A stretch of DNA of 64,000 nucleotides from positions 1-64,000 of the forward strand of contig JAWZYV010014439.1 in NCBI GenBank assembly GCA_038373885.1, written 5' to 3'. Under the pieces are notes generated by a model. The model ran no database searches. It saw only the letters and a program-made list of their open reading frames with translations, and was not told the DNA's origin. Made by a program: the position numbers and the translations under genes. The DNA comes from Cheiracanthium punctorium. Taxonomy: Eukaryota; Arthropoda; Arachnida; Araneae; Cheiracanthiidae. Below are positions 21,866-35,200 of this stretch, in pieces; position 1 is the stretch's first letter, and every line of letters starts with the position of its first letter.

Positions 21866-24800
21866 AGAAATTCTTACAGAAACACCTCTGAAATCACAAT
21901 CCAAAATGAAATGATTGAAAGGAAGAAGAGTGAAAGATCTAATGATATGAAGCAGGAGAAAAAAATAATAGAACTACAAGCAATTACAAGAATAGCTCAA
22001 CTGAAGATGAGAAAGAATGAAAAGAATCTTCTAGTGAATTTGACTTTGAGGATTTGGAATTTGAAGATGTGCAAGATTTTAATGTTGTCGTTGGAGGTTT
22101 CGTATTATTCAAGTTCTACAGCAAGAAAATATGCAGTCTTAAACACCATGTTACGGAAGCTGTAGGCAAAAATGAATTTGAAGTGCACTACATGAAAGGA
22201 ATTCAGGCTGGTTATGCACTTATCTTTTATTAGGCAGACATTCATACAATAGACAGTAAAGATATTATGAGTTGCCAAAAACAAATGTATTGCAAGTAAC
22301 TGAGTGAACAGTGACAAAGTCGACTTTTGCTGTGAATTTTCAGTTATGTAATGTCCAGTAATTACTGTAAAATAACAGTTTTTGATTTAATGTCTTAAAA
22401 ATAACTATAAAACTAAAATTTTATAAACTTAATAGGACTCCAAGCGGTATTATCTAACTGGAAAACTTTTTTTAAAATTTTATTAACTAATTTAGTGTGT
22501 GTATATTTTAGAACCATGAAATTAATATTTATCACATTAAACTTTCAGCTATTTTAATATCTAAATACTAAATATTGTCAGGCAATAAAAAAGTTTAAGT
22601 ACTCACTATCGAGTGAAAGAAAATTTTTATTCTGTTTCTTGTTAGCTGACCCACTGTACCCCAATTTTTGTAGCAAAATATTTACTTCAATACAAAACAA
22701 GAAGTCAGTTCAAGTTTTAAGTTATGATGGATGTTTATACCTATATCACTGTACCATCAACTAATGCCTAATTGGCTTGAGTTGTTAGCTTCAAAATGGT
22801 TCTACAGTCAAGGGACTGAAATACACATACGGCAACACTAACTAAAAAATAATAATTTAAACAGGTTAGTTTAATAAATTTCTGATTTCAAAAGATTTAA
22901 AATAACTTTTGATCAAAGGTAATGTCTTTGATCAAATAATTTGGCCAGGTACTATATAGATATATATGTTACGGCCAAAGCCCAAAGTTCGGCCAGTTCG
23001 CGATTTGGCTGGCCGATTCGCGTTTTGGCCAAGAGGTTTGGCCAAAGTCCGAAGCACTTGCAATTAATATTGTATATTTTACTTTGGCTGGCCATTTCGC
23101 GAAACTGCTGGGAATCCTTGGCCAAAGCCCGAAGTGATAATGGTAGACTCATCGGTATCTATTTGCCTTTGCAAAAAATTTCATATTTTTTGAAGCGATA
23201 TTTCGGGAGACAATGTGATCTGGGATCTTTAGCATTAGGTCTATGGAGCAGAAAAAGACTAAGGATGTATGGTCCCTTAAAGGTAGTTGAAAAATGGAGT
23301 ACTCAATTTGCCTTTGTATTCATACAAGTTACGCAACGCATTTGCTCAAGATATAATTTGTCATTTTGAAGGGTGCAAATCCAATATTCTTCACTCTATC
23401 TCGGTGTTTCAGTGTATACGCTCACTGAATAATTTCTATTATGGCTTTAATATGAGACCAGAATAACACGAGATCATATTTTCATATATTACAAGCTTAC
23501 TTTTAACTGAGAGATGTCACTTATATTTGAACTCGTTTCTAAAACAATTGTACTTTTCAAAAAGGAAAAGAAAAAAAAAATTAAACAGAAGTTCTCATTT
23601 TTAAATACTTCATTTTTAACAGTGTGTAAAAGAATTTGCTCTTGATTTCTTTCTTCCTACTTTGGCCGATCGTCCCAAGCCACTTCGCGAATTGGCCGGT
23701 AAGTTTACAGCAATGTTGGCCAAAACGTGAATTGGCCGACCAGTTTGCGAATAGGCTGATTTCGGGCTTTGGCCGTAACATATATATATATATAATGTAT
23801 TTAAAGCTGTGGCTCAAAGTTCATCTTTCTTTCTTACTTTACAATAATTTAATTTTCTTTTCTCATACATTCTGACTGAGGCTACAGAAGGGTCATTCAG
23901 TCTGTTTACATCCTCCTGCATATGCCTTCTAAAATAAAAAAAGCATGGAGAACTTAATCTCCAGTTTTCAATATGCTGGTTGATCTGCATATCATAATGT
24001 AAGACTGCATTTGTCAGCTTGACTGAATAAAATTGAACTGTACTCTCGGCTTTTCCCTGTCCCGTACTCAAGTGTCATATATATAAATGTTCTGATTGAC
24101 TAACTGCCACATCAATGCCCAGCCAAATCTATTGGATTTACAGACATGAAATTTCAGGAGCTTTTGTTCTAAGACATTTTTGAAGAAGCAATTCGCCCCC
24201 AAACACGGAGTGGTGGGTCAAAATATTCTTTTCACATTTCTCTTCTTATCTCAGCTGAAAATAGAGATATCCATAAAATTCTTGCTTTAAAATGCAGCAA
24301 ACACAAATGCCTAAAAATCCTTTTCAGGGTTTTTAAAAATTCATACCTGAATGGGGATTCCATGCCATAAGGTTTGGTGTTGTCACTATATTATCCCTTT
24401 TCTTAAATTTTCTTTTTGTCAGCGATTAATTTAATTAACCTCTACCCAGGATGTTTTGGTAATTTAGGATCTTTCTGGTAAAATTTTAAATAATTACTAA
24501 ATTATTTCTTACCTTTGGGGGGGGGGCTGTTAATTATTTGTTTTGTTTTGGCAGTGTAAAGTTTTCTCTCTTTTGTTTATTTTATTTATTTATTTTTTGT
24601 GGTTAAATTTTCTCTTCACTGGCCGTTTTCAGCCTTCAGGGTGATTAAAATTAATATTTACTTTTAATTGCCATTCTGCGATTAATCAGGGGTTTAATAT
24701 ATAGTAGCGGTACACCATACCTTCCTTTTCATTAAAGTTGTTTTGATGGGATTTTTAAAAAATATTTTCTTAAGTTCCCATAATCCCACTCTTTTCTTTA

Positions 24801-26252
24801 TTTTATTACTTTATTTCTCACATTGTCAGGCTTCTCCCTGTAAATTTTCAATAGTTTTTGTCATCTTTTAAGCTTTTCTTGTTATTTTGCGCTATTGCAT
24901 CATATCTCATGCGAGTTGCATCAGGCATTGGGGTGACGCTATTTTTCCTAATTTCCCGCCTTTTTGCCCTCTGGATTATTTTAGAACTTTCTTTTTCCCC
25001 CTGCTCTCGCTCCAAGTCGGACTATCCCGGAATGACTTGAGGATTTCTCTCAGCTCTGATTGGCTGAGAAGGGTTTTCCGGGGCAAGCAGGCGAGGTCAA
25101 GCGCGCGATTTTTCAGTCAGTTGCAGTTGTGATGCAGCGTGGTTGAGCTCAAAAGTTTCATATTTTTTTTACATTGCTGCCTAGACCAGGGTTGGCATGG
25201 TGCATTTCTGTGAGTGGGCCATGAGATAGTCTACAGCGTCCCTTTTTTTTTTTTTTTTTTTTTCTTTTGGTGGGTGAAACCACCGGTCTCAACTGGAGTG
25301 ATGTCAAGATGAATTTTTTAAATGATCTCTTTTTTTATTTGGCTATTTACGCCCCGCACCTGTCCCATGGATGATCGCCGTTAATCGTTGATGTGCTGAA
25401 ATCGTGGAGCCCCTGCAGATAAAATTTTCGTGGACTTTGAGCATATGACATCTCTTTAGAGGGTCCAGGCCTGTGTTAATCCGGCGACCACCCTCATCAC
25501 GTGGAGCTGGCGTCCCCAGACGATGTTGGGATGTGATTTTGGAGCCCTGCAGATGTATTTTTGTGGACCATGAGCAGGTGACATCGCTTAGCAAGACCAG
25601 GCCCGTGAAGATTCGGTGACCACCATTTACACGAGGAGCTGGCGTCCTCAGTTGACTCAGATGCTCTGGTTGATAATACTTCATCTGTGCGGTGAGCTGC
25701 ATCTTTTTCATTTGATTCGTAGTGGTAACATCTAAACGATGTCCAGAATTGGGTGCCACTAGCTTGTCCAAGTCGCCTAGCGTCTCTTTGTTCATGAACT
25801 ATCCTTTTGCCCCCCTTTTCTTTTTTTTTACCTTTTGTTTTGCAAGTGCTGAATCAGTTTCCCTTTTTTTTTGGGGGGGGAGGCATTTCCTTTCACTCCC
25901 TTTAATGCCTGGTGTGTTATATTATATTTTTTTGTTTTTTGTTCTCACCCCTTTAAACTCTTTAAATATTTTTTTTTATATATAATAGTTTTTTTTTACA
26001 TTCATTTTTCTTTCATTTTTATGTGACCTTTTTCTTTACCTTTTGCTTTGTTAAGACCGTCGATATGTTAGAAAAAACAAAAAAAATGGGATTGTGATAA
26101 AATGTAGCAAGTGATCAACTGTAATTTGCCTATATTATGTAATAACTATTTTTCCTTTGTGGTAACGGTTATCTATTTAATTTTTGATGCAAACTATGTT
26201 TTACTTTTAATAATTTAATTAATTGAATACTTCATGGGTACCCAAGGGTCTT

Positions 26253-26298
<46 letters not shown>

Positions 26299-29200
26299 AA
26301 AATATATGAGTATTAATTGATTGACCTGATTAATTGTACAGTACTGAAGCTAGTGTTAATTTGATCTAAACTTAATGCATTTGATTTAAATCAAGCTATG
26401 AATTGTGTCAATGCAGCCTAGATAAGAATGTTTCTTTTATATTTTATTTTATTCATCGGTTAATTGATATTTGCTGCTGTGACTTGTTAAAATTTGGTGA
26501 AGTATTGTTTTGTACTGCATATTATGTTTAATTATTTCATCTTGATATAATATGTTAATTGGTTAAATAAATGTGTTTCAATCCCATCATTTAATTCTCT
26601 TTACTTTGTCAACTCACACACAAGAGCGGTAAGCGAAATTCTGGGTTATTCTTTCAATATTTTTCACAACACTTAACAGCTCTATCGTACTGTGAAATCA
26701 AATTGTAGTGTTCCGTATTGGAACACTACATTAGTGAACTGTGTAAAATTTTTATTTAGTACCATATTCTGATGTTTTACTTCTTAAAACTTCTTTCACA
26801 CATATTTTTTTCTGTGTATTCCTGATAGTAGTTATTAATGAAGTGTGTAATATTTTTATCTAGTACCTTGTTCTGATGTTTTACTTCTTAAAACTTCTTT
26901 CACACACATTACATACAAGTATCACATGTACAAATTTTTTTACTCTTGCATGATTTCAGTTTTTTTTTTCCCTTTCTTTTTTGCCAATCTCATTCCTGTT
27001 TAAAGTATAACTAACACAAGTACACCAAAATTGTTTTTTACAACCAAGTTTGTTATTGTTTTTTAGAATTCAAGTCCAAAGGGGGGGGGGTCAAGGGGCC
27101 AAACTCTTGTTTTCTCATAGCCCTTTATATCTCAATAAGAAAAAGAGATTGCTACAAAATTCTTTTGCTTAAAATACTATGAACACACCAGTACCTAAAT
27201 GCCATTTTCTGGATTTCTAAAAATTAATTACTAAACTGGTTTAGTTCACAGTAAAAAGTGTTTTTTTAATATCTTTTTTTTTTTTTTTTTTTAAATCATA
27301 TTAAAGACATTCTTGTTTTTAAATGTAACAAACAGCAACACATAGCTTTTGTGTAACTATGGCAATTTCAAAGAGAGTGGTTACTTATTCTATGTAATAA
27401 AAATGGAGCTCATTCATAGTATTTGCTACCAGTTAGTGAGATAAAATATTTGGCGGTGTTCATATGCCATCAAGACATTTTCTATCAGAAGAAAGATATG
27501 GAGTACTATTTTATTGACAATCTTAGTGGGAAAGTAGTGTTATGGAACTGTTTATTTAGCTATAATCATTTATTTGATAACTTTTTTTTCAAATGTGAAA
27601 ATCTAAATCTTATTTTAATTAATTATTTTACAGCCAGAGTAAAACAGTGGATCAAAATTTAATGAATTTTAAATTTTAGTAGCATGTTTGAATTTTTTTC
27701 AAAAAGTTTCCTTTTTTAGGTGATTTTCTTTTTTCTTCTCTTCCCCACCCCCACCCTTAAAATAAAAAAAAAGATAGAAGTGTACTCATGCTCATATATT
27801 TATTCATTAATAAGTTATCATTTTTATATTATTCTGAAAAATACTTTTTTTTTCAGCTTGATCGTATTAATTTTGTCTTAAAGAGTTATTTACGAACAAG
27901 ATTGGAAAAAGTAAGTATGATTAATAAAAGTTTTTTTATGTCAGTAAATATTTAAGTTAAAAAAAAGGGGGTGGGTTAAAAACCAACTTAAACTGCAAAG
28001 GAAGGGATAATCTCAAAATGAATATTTTAGTTTTACATTGCTGAAAATAAAGAAGTTTCATTGTAAAATCATTATCTACTTTCAAATTAATGTATTATGT
28101 TCTTTTATTACCTGTGATTTCAAGAATGTATTTATTAATTATTTTTATTTTTATTCATTTATTTATTTATTTATTATTATTATTATTATTTTGTCAAATC
28201 TTGGTATTTAGTCACCTGTGCTCATACTTTGCTACTGATCTCGCAAGTTGGGTGATTAAAAATAATATTTATTACATAGTTTTGTATTCATTAGCACAAA
28301 GCCTTTTATGAGATTTCTGGTAAGAAAAACAAAAGATTTCAGAATGTACTGATACTAAATTCTATAAAGCCTGAAACGTAATGAGTTTAGGTTAGCATCA
28401 ATGGTAGTGAGATGGGTGTAGAGGTTTGCGCCGCACAGAAATTCGCAATGGTGGCGCCAGGCCGCAGTGTGGGAAAATTTTTGTAAAAGAGCATAATGAA
28501 AATCGGTGTATGCATACACACACACACGTGTATAAATTGGTTCTAAAATGGGAATTTTTTAAGACTAGGGAGAGACACAGAAGTTTTATGAAAACTAGTC
28601 TTCAGTATGATGTTGTTGTGCGATTATGACCAATTAGCTACATGTAGGCTCTAGAACGAGGAGGTGGGGTGTAGAGATCACAATTGTGTTATTGAATGTG
28701 TGTTGTTGAAATATATCGAGCTCAACCGAGCTCGATACCTATCAATGAAATAATCAATTTTTATGTATCTTTTGCTTGAAATTTCGGGCTCGGGCTCCGA
28801 CTTAAATAATATTGGGCAGACGGGTTCGAAACAAAAGTCCTCGGGCTTGAATAATGAGCCCAAACTCATCTCTAGTAGGGTGCTCTCCATGGGGGTCTTC
28901 CTAAGGGGTCCTAACTCGTATCTACGCTAAGTTTCAAAGGAAACCACGGAAAACTACAAATGGTTAGGTCGGCGGAAGCAACCTAGTTTTGAACCAGGCA
29001 CCTTACGTCTCCCAGTTTAGAGCGCTGTGACTCCAGAGTATGAGCTTGCTGCTGTGATATACTTTTTAAATATTTCTACTGCAAAACTGAAACGAGATTT
29101 TTCAGAAATAGGATAGGTTTATGTTGTTTATATATAGCACATTCACAATACATTTAGTTATCAATATACAATATATACATTATTTGCTTTTAAGTGTTTT

Positions 29201-32200
29201 TTTTTTTTTTTCTCCATAACCTTCTTATGAACCATTCCAAACCTATAATGTACTTTTGAGGTATAATTCCATATTTAAAGAGTTTTTAAAGCAATCAAAT
29301 TACGCTATTGACCCAAAAAAAAAATTCAAATTGTATCTTTACAAGTTACTAATGTTAAGAAGTATCTCCCTTTCCTAAAAAACAAGTAACGGCCGCTGAC
29401 ACCACAGCTGTCAAAAGCTTGTTCTGCTATCTCCTCTAAAACCGTGGGGATCTGAGTTTGGAAGGTGTCCACGGATTCGGAAAATTCCGGGGAAGCCAAT
29501 AAGCTGACTTATATTTCGAAATTCTAATTATATTTAGAAGATATTAATGAAACACTGAAAAAATAAGCATAATGGGTGCCAGGTTTGGCAATTTTCTTCA
29601 GCATAAAATCATTCATGCCTTTGCAACAAAGCAATTCTAAGAATGTAGAATCGCGTGAAATTGACGAATACAGAGTAGAATTATGCGAAATTGAAAAGTA
29701 TGTGAAATAAATAAGTGTGTTACTCAGAATTAACAATTTTTCTAATAGTAAGTCCTCTTAGATAATAGGAGTTTAGAATTACTCATTATTCATTTTTTTA
29801 ATACAGAATAACTTATTGTAACTGATTAAAATAGTGCCATTTGGCAGGTACGCTCTGACAAAACACCAGGGGGGGTCCAGTCCCCTCCCCCCGAAATTTG
29901 TAAATTTGTTAACAAAATAATAATGATGAAGTCTTTTTATGAAAAATTCTGACTTTTTCACCATTTAGTCCCAGTCCGAAATTTTTTTCTAGGTACGGCC
30001 CTGTCTCCAAGCAGGGTGAATCTAAACCGCATGATCCAAAATGTTAGCACCCAGTATCTTGAAAATCAAAAATAATTAAAATGCAGATTATAGTAAAGCT
30101 GCTTAGGTTCAGCTTGGGTATTTGCTACCAGCAGAAATATTTGGTAGCGTTAACTATGCTATTAAAGCAGTTGTAGTACACAAGGACATGTTGGGGGGGG
30201 GGGGGGTCCGGACTCCCCCAAAATTTTCATTTTTATTACTAAAATAATAATGATATAGTCTTTTTGTGAAAAATTCAGCCTTTTTTACCATTTGGCCTCG
30301 CCCCCCCCCAAATTGTTTTTCTGGATACGTGCCTGGTAGTTCAGCTCGGATATTTGCCAGTGTGGCGAAATGATATACTTCGTGGTGCTAAATGCGCCAA
30401 TCTGCAAAGGATTATGCTTATGAATATATGGATAATGGTTTTCCCTGTAACCTTACATGAGCAGTAATTTCAGGTTATGAGCATGTGTAAATTGCCAAAT
30501 TATGAAAAGTCGCCATTGGTGGCAAGTTATCCTATCTGCTCTGTAGTTTTTATCAAAGAAAACATATAATGTACTGTTTTCTTAGAACTAATTATTAATT
30601 CTTATACGTAAATTGTCAAATTATGAAAAATCACCATGGGTGGCAAATACACAAGCCGTTCCATAGGTTTTACATAATTAAAAATAGTGTGAAGTTTAAA
30701 TTTTTATGTTCCAAGGAAAATACAAGAACCAAGAATGTGTAGCTCTGTAACATTCCATCTGATCCTATCTTTGGGTTTTGTCTGTTGAAATTATGCCTTT
30801 CTTATGAATAAGCCTTATTAGGGGGCCGAACACCTCATACGAAAAGCAAGCGAAGCGAGTATAAGGGGCTTTAGCCCCTTGTCCGGGAAAAAATAAGCAG
30901 TTGAAATACAATAGATACAATATTTGTTTTCTAGATAGGTGTCATAAGATCCTTTTTGAAACACTTAATTTGTTTCAAAAGGGGTCTTGTATGCATGATA
31001 CTGCTATCTGGTGATAATATTTTCATCTTAGAAACCAATTGTGAGCATTACAGATTTTCTACTTATAACTTTTGTGATGATTAATGATGACAAGAATGAT
31101 ATTTGTGAATGAGCCTTTAATGTTAATGCCACCTCTTTGTTGGCGAAAAATGTTACCCTGAAATGCACTGTTCTGGATGGAGGAAGGTCACAAAGATGTT
31201 GAAAGATTTGCATTTGAAACTTTAATTTAGGCTAGTGACAATGTTCCTTGCTTAAAATAATAAAAATTTACATTGCAAGCTTTGCATTGCAATGTAAATT
31301 TTTATTATTTTAAACATACATTGCAAGCAACCTCCCCCCCTTGAAATGAGACAGGCAGACATGGGAAAACAGAGCTTATCCCTATTTTTTTTTTTAAAAT
31401 TTATATATACATATATGTGTATGTCAAAGGGAAAATTTTGGAACGCCAAAAGAAAATTCTGTCTATTCCACTGCACATGGACAAACAAGAAAATTGCATT
31501 TGATTTTAATGAAAACATTTTAATTTATATGTCTCTCTAATTTAGAAGAAAAACTTTCATATTTTGTGTATGTTTAAAAAACTATTTAAAGGATGTAAGT
31601 TTTATCACATGAATAAAAAAAATTTGTTGTTTTGTTTTGTTTTCTTGATAAACTTTTAGATAATAACTACTTTTATTTTTCTACTTTTTAGAAGTTCCTA
31701 TTTCTTAATAAAAAAATATGTAATGAAACCTGGTAGCAGAGATTTCGTATCATAAACAAAAATTTATCTGCAACCATTTGTAAATTTGGGTAGATTATTA
31801 TACAAACTTTAAAATAATCTGCAGTGTCTGCTACCATGCTGCACAGTTCTTACTACCATGTAAAGAAATATTTTAGTTAAGGGATTTTCCATAGACTTTA
31901 AATCATTGTTCTCCCATTTCATTTTGCATTTTATTTTTTGTTATGAATTAGAAAATTATTAGTTTTTAGCTTTTATTAATATTTGAAAACTTTAGATTGA
32001 AAAGTTTGGTGCCTATTTACTTCATCAAGAACAGCAAGGAGCGGTTGATGCATCACGCATGTCTGATGAAGAAAGAACTTTTGCACAAAGGTATAAATTT
32101 AAGTAACAAAATTTGCATTATGAAATCTTGTAGATGATCTTCAAATATATATTTCAGAAACTGTAATCTGTCTTTTGCAGTTTTGTTGGAGGTATTAAAA

Positions 32201-35200
32201 GTTACTTGCAGGATACTGCTTTAAAGAATATGCCTGCCAATATGCAAACAATGAAACTTGAAGAAATGAGTAAGAACTTTATTATTATTTATTATTGTTG
32301 AAAAATAAACCCATGCATAAAATAGTAAATTATAAAAGTAGATTTTTTCTCTGCAATTCAGATCTTAACCAGATTAGATAAAAGATATTTGCTCTTCATT
32401 TTAAATTAATACAGTTCTTAAATAATTATTGCATTTATTTATTATGTTTGTAGGCATCAATCAATATACAAATATGAATACACTAATTTCTACCTTGAAC
32501 TATTAATTTATAAGCAGTTTTTAATCATCGTACTATATAGTTATGTTGATCCCTGACTCACTGCCTTTTTCACAATTCCAATTCAACCACTCCCAAACAA
32601 AACTTTTACTGTCATTAATCCAAGCAGATTAAGAAGCTATTGTCTAAAAATGCAATAAAATCCACACTGTTTGCACTATCGGCTTAAGTTTTTCATAATT
32701 ATGTAAAAAAATATAGAAAACAACCCACACTGCTCTTAAAATCTGAAAATCCAGCCGTTTTCTAATTTTTAAGCTGTTTTTTGCTATTTTCAACTCCATT
32801 TTATTTCAGAGAGTAAAAAAAGTTAATCATTTGTGTGACAAAATTAGGTGTCACAAGTAATAATGACATCATACTGAAGTCACGTTATCAGGCTTTGAAG
32901 GGAAAATTATAATTTCAACTCATTTAAAATAGTTTTACCAGATTACTTAGTTCATTTTCATTTTTTCACAAATAAAATGATTTCCTCTGCTTGAAGCACT
33001 GATATAAGAGGCACTGTTGCCACAAAATCATTTGAATATGAAAAGTTTCTGCATGTTTCCAGAAGAGCATGAAATTTGATTTCGGATAAAAATTGAATAT
33101 GAAGTTATTTATTTTAAGTGGACAAAGATTAAATATATTGAGTATAGACATATTTTTGTCAAATGTTGTTTCTCGCACCTGTTGTAATTGCCTCCACAAT
33201 AGGCTTTTATCTTTTAGATAAACCATATACTGCTAAAAAGGAATGCCTAGGTTTGTTTAAATTTTTGATTAAGCTTTTTGTGTATTTAATTTCAAAAGTA
33301 TATTCATTATGAAACTGCTATTTCCTTTATGCCTTTTATTTGTGACACATATTTTGTATCGTATGTGAAAACAGTGTTATTTAATTGAATAATATTTAGA
33401 AATATATATTTCCCATGGATAAAATTTATCACATCTGACTTGTTCTAAATTAATGAAAATATTCCTTTTGCATTTTTAAGAACATTTTTCTATCAGAAGA
33501 CATGATTTAAGTGGCTTGATTTCTTTAAACTCTTACTTGAACTGCAAAAGGTAAAACTTATTTTCCCGCAAATTACTATAACATGAAGAGTAATTTTTTA
33601 TGTATGTAAAAAAATTTCTTCCAATAAAAATTTGATAACCATGTTATTAAAAGTCTTGATATAAAAATACTAAAATGATTTTCTCCACTAAAAATTTGTA
33701 GATATTGGAGAGAAAAATGAAGAGCAATGAAGGTATTAAAATGGTCTTGTCACTCTGAGAACAAATTTTTTTTCTAAACAGCAATATTATTTTTATGTAA
33801 TGAACAATGTTTACTTTTTTTTTTCCAAAAGAGACAGGATGGATTTAATAGAAAGTGCATTTTGTAAGAAAAAAAAGGACTCTTGATTTAAAGGGTAATT
33901 TTTCTAACATCCTTTTGGAAAAGATGGAAGACATATTTTTCCTTTCTATAAAGGATAGGGTGCATCGTCACTAATAAAAAAGCGAGCCAGGCACTACAGC
34001 CTTTGAAAAAATACAAAATGGTATACCAGTGTTTACATTTTGCATTTTTTCAAAGGCTGTAGTGCCTGGCTTGCTTTTTTATTAGTGACGATGCACCCTG
34101 TCCTTTATAGAAAGAAAAAAAATATGTCTTCCATCTTTTCCAAAAGGATGTTAAGAAAGTTATTTTAATCTGACTTTAAAAGACACCCAAAGAAGCTAAT
34201 TTAGTTCATTCATTTATTTGGTATTAATGGAAATTCAATGCATAGTTCAGTTAAGGTAGTAAATCAGTACTCTTCTAAAATTCTCAGCTATTCAGCATAA
34301 TATTGGAAAAAGTTCTTATGTTTTTCAGTTGCTGAGCTAATGACAACTGCAAAGCAAGCAGAACAGAAACAGTGCTTGAAATTAGTCCAACTGTTTCAGA
34401 AAAGTATATGAAACAAAACGGAAACTTGCCTGATTAGCCATTCTCATGATAGCTTAACTGTTATTAGTTTTATTCACAACTACCTTGTACTATAAGAAAA
34501 TAACTAGAGATGTGTTTGTTGTTTGAAGTCTTAATGGAAAGCCTGTAATATTGCACAGATAAATTTATGCCTTGTTTTGGAACCCAAAATTTAAAAAAAA
34601 AAAAAAAAAAAAAATACTTTAGACAGTTGAAAATCTCGCAAAACTTCTAAAGGAAGTATAGTGTTCTAATGGAAGGTGTTCAAAGAAAAGAGTGAGACAC
34701 TTTTGTTTGAAAGATAGTGAAAATATCGTGATTCCAAAATGTCTAAACTGTGAAAAATCGCATTGATATAATGTATCTGTATAACTGACAGTTTTCTCTA
34801 ATATCAATATGTTTTGGAATTATTAAGACTTATAAATGAAAATATGAATATAATTAAGTTTTCCCAGGAAAAGATGAAATATAAAACATAGAAGCATCAA
34901 TATTCAAAGAAAGATTACATCTGAGAATGTCGGTTAACTCTACAGAATAAAATTCTAAATTTTGTGAAACTTGCTCTTAAGTCTGTTGCGTGTTTGATAT
35001 TGTGGGAATGATATTCCTCGGCTAACAATCCGAGTGCCACTTACTCTTGCAGACGGCAATAGCTCTCGCAGTTCACTGACAGACGGCCCCAAGACGTGTG
35101 TGAAAGCAGATGTGATCTCTGTCTCCCGATGATGTTTTTAAAACTACTGTATTTAGTCATGTTATTTTGTAAAATAAAATATTAATCAAGATACTTTACT

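Larger units (their letters stand above)
19671..22660 (+). mobile_element. Decayed transposon with GGGGTACAGTGGGTCA ends
   Basis: GGGGAGAGTGGGTTACAGTG (19673) and, inverted at the right, CTGACCCACTGTACCCC (22638) look like opposite ends of one element. More copies of GGGTACAGTGGGT / CCCATTG lie near 20040-20075, resembling scattered subterminal motifs. A transposase C-terminal remnant lies inside. Two younger hAT MITEs are nested within it. The boundaries are approximate. Confidence 0.5.
18937..27856 (+). other. SLD5 intron 2 (8.9 kb), transposon-rich
   Basis: GTGATT...TTTCAG. Holds several MITEs, a decayed transposon with a transposase remnant, GC-richer promoter-like sequence near 24.9-25.1 kb, long T runs (26257-26295) and local duplications, listed separately. 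Frames opening into it from exon 2 are intronic read-through. Confidence 0.85.
29345..30890 (-). mobile_element. Dispersed repeat family A, copy 1 (inverted)
   Basis: Reverse-complement homologue of 44700-46630. Shared landmarks include CGGCCGCTGAC...CAAAAGCTTG, AAACCGTGGGGATCTGAGTT, TGCCTTTGCAACAAAGC, TGGTGGCAAGTTATCCTATC and CGAAAAGCAAGCGAAGCGAG. No coding sequence is recognised; the class is unknown. Two younger insertions (about 29816-30055 and 30181-30335) interrupt it. Confidence 0.75.

Noticed and set aside
24064..24180. Helitron 5' end (TCATATATATAAATGTTCTG...)
   Set aside because: Only a loose resemblance to Helitron starts, with no 3' hairpin/CTRR end found at a plausible distance.
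26094..26672. LTR beginning TGTGATAAAATG and ending TTTTTCACAACA
   Set aside because: The ends are only roughly complementary, no flanking duplication is found and no second copy exists in the window. Kept only as part of a low-interest finding.
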